This document shows, in pieces, positions 5,353-7,804 of a stretch of DNA of 7,804 nucleotides. Numbering within the stretch: position 1 is the first letter of the stretch; every line of letters starts with the position of its first letter. A model generated the notes under the pieces. The model saw only the letters and a program-made list of their open reading frames with translations. It was not told the origin of the DNA and did not search any database. The stretch is from Myxococcales bacterium (GTDB lineage Bacteria; Myxococcota; Polyangia; Polyangiales; Polyangiaceae), in contig JAGQIY010000494.1 in the NCBI GenBank assembly GCA_020430865.1, positions 1-7,804 of the forward strand. Direction: 5' to 3'. Both the position numbers and the translations under genes were made by a program.

Positions 5353-6510
5353 ATGATCGACCTCGAAAGCGTAGCTCCGTTCCTCGAGCCGCATCACCGT
5401 GACGTCGCGGAAGCAGCGCAAGCCTTCGCCCGCGATGTGCTCGCGCCACAGGGTCAGCCCAAGGACGACGCCGACGCGCGCCACCGAGCGCGCTGGATCG
5501 TCCAGGAGCTGGGCAAGGCCGGCCTGGTGAAGCACGCCCACCCATTGGATCTGCGCGCTTGTTGTCTGGTGCGCGAGGCGCTGGCCTTCCAGAGTCCGCT
5601 GGCTGACGACATCTATGCCCTGCAGTGCCTGGGCAGCACTCCTATTGCTTCCGCGGGGAATAAGGCTCAGCGCGAGCGTTTCGTCGGTGGCGCCGTGAGC
5701 GGCGATCTGATGGCGGGCTTCGCCATGACGGAACCCGATGCTGGCTCCGACGTGGCGAGCCTGACGGCACGTGCGAAGAAGACCCGCACCGGCTGGAAGC
5801 TGCACGGTCACAAGACGCTGATCAGCAACGCCGGGATCGCCGACTTCTACTCCGTGTTCGCCAGCACGGATCACGAGGCGGGTCATCGCGGCATCAGCTG
5901 CTTCGTCGTGCCCAAGGACGCCCCGGGCTTGTTCTTCGAGAAGGCGCAGATCCTGAGCAACCCTCACCCCCTGGGCGAGCTGTTCTTCGACGACGTGGAG
6001 CTGCCAGATGAAGCCCTGGTGGGCGAGCGAGGCGCAGGCTTCAAGCTCGGGATGGCGACCCTCGATAGTCTGCGCACCACGGTCGCCGCCGCGGCCGCCG
6101 GTATGGCGACGCGCGCGCTGGAGGAAGCCACCGCCTGGTCCCTCTCGCGCAAGCAGTTCGGCGCACCCATCGCGGAGCTTCAGTTGATCCAGGCGAAGCT
6201 GGCCCGCATGGTCACCGAGCTGAGCGCCTCCCGCCTGTTGATCTATCGCGCCGCCCACGAGAAGGACACCCAGGGCGGTCGGGTGTCGCTGCCCTGTGCG
6301 ATGGCAAAGCTCCACGCCACGGAGAGCGCTCAGCGCATCATCGACGACGCGGTGCAGATCTTCGGGGGTCGTGGCGTGCTGGCGGAGAGCGTCGTCGACC
6401 AGCTCTATCGGGCGATTCGCCCGCTGCGCATCTACGAAGGCACCAGCGAGGTCCAGCACCTGGTGATCGCTCGGGGCTGGCTCAAGGCCTTCCAGGCTCG
6501 GACCCACTGA
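5353..6510 (+). CDS. Acyl-CoA dehydrogenase
   Basis: This 385-residue FAD enzyme has the standard acyl-CoA dehydrogenase length and domain order: N-terminal helices (about 1-115), the middle beta domain starting with the signature AMTEPDAGSD (124-133), and the C-terminal helical domain with QIFGGRGV (335-342) and RIYEGTSEVQ. Glu362 in YEGT aligns with the catalytic base of medium-chain acyl-CoA dehydrogenase, so activity is expected, with electrons leaving through electron-transfer flavoprotein. The ATG at 5353 is chosen because GAAGGGAA lies just upstream and the protein starts at the normal place (MIDLESVAPFL). An in-frame GTG at 5305 would overlap the crotonase gene and add 16 atypical residues. 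The substrate is probably a cyclic or branched acyl-CoA made in the same pathway, by context only. Confidence 0.93.
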   Translation: MIDLESVAPFLEPHHRDVAEAAQAFARDVLAPQGQPKDDADARHRARWIVQELGKAGLVKHAHPLDLRACCLVREALAFQSPLADDIYALQCLGSTPIASAGNKAQRERFVGGAVSGDLMAGFAMTEPDAGSDVASLTARAKKTRTGWKLHGHKTLISNAGIADFYSVFASTDHEAGHRGISCFVVPKDAPGLFFEKAQILSNPHPLGELFFDDVELPDEALVGERGAGFKLGMATLDSLRTTVAAAAAGMATRALEEATAWSLSRKQFGAPIAELQLIQAKLARMVTELSASRLLIYRAAHEKDTQGGRVSLPCAMAKLHATESAQRIIDDAVQIFGGRGVLAESVVDQLYRAIRPLRIYEGTSEVQHLVIARGWLKAFQARTH

Positions 6511-6517
6511 AGCCTCG

Positions 6518-7804
6518 ATGTGGAAGCCTCCCAGCGCGCGCAAGGTCCAGCTCCCCGTCGTCGAGTGGCCCACGTCTGAAACCGCGCGGAAATCGCGCTG
6601 GTTCAGTCCCATCGACGTTGGCAACTGCAAGCTCGAGCAGCGAACCTGGGTTCCCGCGATGGTGCCCTGGAGGGCTACCGAGCAAGGCGAAGTCACGCAG
6701 GACGTGATCGATTGGTACCGTCGCTTCGCCGCTGGGCGCCCTGGCGCCATCGTCGTGGAAGCCACGGGGATCCGCGACGTGCCAAGCGGCCCGCTGCTGC
6801 GCATCGGTCACGAACGCTACATCCAGGGCCTGGCGAAGGTCGTCGACGCGGTTCGCGAGGCCAGCGCTGGGGAGACCCGCCTCTTCATACAGCTGATCGA
6901 CTTCCTGGCGATTCGTCGCCGGGTGGACCGGACCAAGTTCCTCTCGCGCTTCCTCCAGCTGGACGCGGCGCTGCTCGAGCGCCTCGGTTTGCAGCCGGGA
7001 GACGAAGCGCGCGCGCGCGAAGTGCTGGTCCAGCTGGGCGACTCGGAGCTCGAGGCAGTGCTCTCGCGCAGGGCACTGGAGGACCTGCGCCAAGGCTACC
7101 GTGAGCGGGTGACCGACATGGGCTTGCCGCACGTTCGCGACCTTCCTCTGCACCTGCCTGGGCTGTTCGCCGACGCCGCCGAGCGAGCCAGGACCGCAGG
7201 CTTCGACGGAGTGGAGCTTCACTACGCTCACGCCTACACCATGAGTTCGTTCCTGTCCGCACTGAACACCCGCGAGGACGGCTACGGCGGGCCGAAGGAG
7301 CAACGGGTACGCCTGCCCTTGCAGGTCTTCGATGCCGTGCGTGCGCGGGTTGGCGAAGACTTCACCGTGGGCGCACGCTTCCTCACGGATGACATCGTCG
7401 CTGGCGGCAGCCGCGTGGAGGACGCTTGCTACTTCGGCGTGCGCTTCGCGGAGGCGGGCATGGACTACCTGTCGCTGTCGCGGGGTGGTCGCTTCGAAGA
7501 CGCCAAGCAGCCGAAGCTCGGACACGCGGCGTACCCCTACACGGGTGAGAGCGGGTATGAGTGCATGCCCAGCGTCTACTCCGACGAGCGCGGGCCCTTT
7601 GGCAGAAACATCGCTGACACGGCTCGAGTTCGTCGGGCTGTGCGCGAGGCCGGCTTCGAGACCCCGGTGGTCGCCTGCGGCGGCATTCACTCTTTCGCCC
7701 AAGCGGAGGCCATCCTCGAAGCCGGTCATGCGGACATCGTAGCTGCCGCGCGGCAAAGCCTAGCGGACCCCGATTGGTTCCTGAAGCTGCGGCTCGGCCG
7801 CCGC
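6518..7804 (+). CDS. Old Yellow Enzyme / 2,4-dienoyl-CoA reductase-like flavin oxidoreductase (3'-truncated)
   Basis: The frame opens 7 bases after the acyl-CoA dehydrogenase stop and runs to the window edge without a stop; 429 residues are visible. An N-terminal extension (about 1-27) precedes the FMN barrel, which begins RWFSPIDVGNCKLEQRTWVPAM. Other OYE marks are the active-site HYAHAYTMSSFLSAL with His235, His238 and Tyr240 (Tyr240 aligned with the proton-donor Tyr), DGYGG, the FMN-phosphate segment VACGGI, and AARQSLADPDWFLK near the end. Deviations: Val49 where the family has a flavin-tuning Thr or Cys, and QLIDFL (125-130) where QL.H.GR is usual. About 110 residues separate Gln125 from His235, which seems longer than typical and includes extra helices. 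Relatives often carry a Cys-rich iron-sulfur tail, which would lie beyond the window. Likely role: NAD(P)H-dependent reduction of an unsaturated or ring acyl-CoA. Confidence 0.88.
   Translation, partial: MWKPPSARKVQLPVVEWPTSETARKSRWFSPIDVGNCKLEQRTWVPAMVPWRATEQGEVTQDVIDWYRRFAAGRPGAIVVEATGIRDVPSGPLLRIGHERYIQGLAKVVDAVREASAGETRLFIQLIDFLAIRRRVDRTKFLSRFLQLDAALLERLGLQPGDEARAREVLVQLGDSELEAVLSRRALEDLRQGYRERVTDMGLPHVRDLPLHLPGLFADAAERARTAGFDGVELHYAHAYTMSSFLSALNTREDGYGGPKEQRVRLPLQVFDAVRARVGEDFTVGARFLTDDIVAGGSRVEDACYFGVRFAEAGMDYLSLSRGGRFEDAKQPKLGHAAYPYTGESGYECMPSVYSDERGPFGRNIADTARVRRAVREAGFETPVVACGGIHSFAQAEAILEAGHADIVAAARQSLADPDWFLKLRLGRR

Noticed and set aside
5293..6804. Long antisense open frame (503 residues) opposite the acyl-CoA dehydrogenase gene
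   Set aside because: Its translation shows no recognisable motif, and the opposite strand encodes a full acyl-CoA dehydrogenase with both signatures. Long antisense openings are expected in GC-rich coding DNA.
6482..7756. Antisense open frame (424 residues) opposite the OYE-like gene
   Set aside because: The forward strand carries clear OYE motifs in a frame open to the window end; the antisense product is low-complexity and unrecognisable.
5353..7804. Acyl-CoA dehydrogenase and OYE as one fused or frameshifted protein, or the OYE as part of a bifunctional monooxygenase/reductase
   Set aside because: The dehydrogenase is complete with a stop at 6508-6510, and the OYE frame begins with its own ATG 7 bases later and typical barrel start; no monooxygenase domain precedes it.

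Overview
The window is GC-rich with strongly GC-biased third codon positions. It combines a large Pro/Ala-tethered lipoprotein with a compact acyl-CoA catabolic operon, which fits a soil-type Myxococcota (Polyangia/Myxococcia-like) bacterium. That assignment is an inference from style, not from a marker gene.

Layout, left to right, all genes on the + strand. (1) Bases 2-79 hold what is probably the Lys/Gln-rich tail of a gene that begins outside the window, built on an AAGCAG hexanucleotide repeat. (2) Bases 80-456 are non-coding, with a small palindrome/direct-repeat element near 348-375 and a promoter-like TTGACG-N16-GATAAG just before the next gene. (3) Bases 457-2538 encode a 693-residue exported lipoprotein with an EF-hand-type calcium loop and a zinc-peptidase HExxH motif; it most resembles the M49-like (dipeptidyl-peptidase III-type) hydrolases. 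(4) Bases 2539-2853 are a 315-base gap with a GC-rich stem-loop after the lipoprotein gene, another inverted repeat, and two identical 13-bp copies of GTTTAAGTCTAAA, the second ending 8 bases before the next start codon. (5) From 2854 to the window edge runs a tight operon: short-chain dehydrogenase/reductase, Rid-family protein, MarR-family regulator, crotonase (enoyl-CoA hydratase family), acyl-CoA dehydrogenase, and an Old Yellow Enzyme/2,4-dienoyl-CoA-reductase-like flavoprotein cut off by the window end. The first three genes overlap by 4 bp (ATGA); the remaining gaps are 10, 28 and 7 bases.

How the genes may work together (inference): acyl-CoA dehydrogenase, crotonase and SDR give the three beta-oxidation steps (dehydrogenation, hydration, 3-hydroxyacyl oxidation). 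The OYE-like flavoenzyme suggests a conjugated dienoyl- or cyclic-enone-CoA intermediate, and the Rid protein suggests an enamine/imine or another reactive intermediate. The set resembles aerobic CoA-thioester pathways for aromatic or alicyclic acids, such as the 2-aminobenzoyl-CoA pathway of Azoarcus evansii, but the ring-attacking oxygenase and the CoA ligase are not in the window, so the substrate is unknown. The MarR protein probably represses its own operon through the twin repeats and responds to a CoA thioester or the free acid. Three enzymes of the operon (Rid, crotonase, OYE) each lack residues normally considered central in their families. This is the most intriguing feature of the window and hints at non-standard chemistry.
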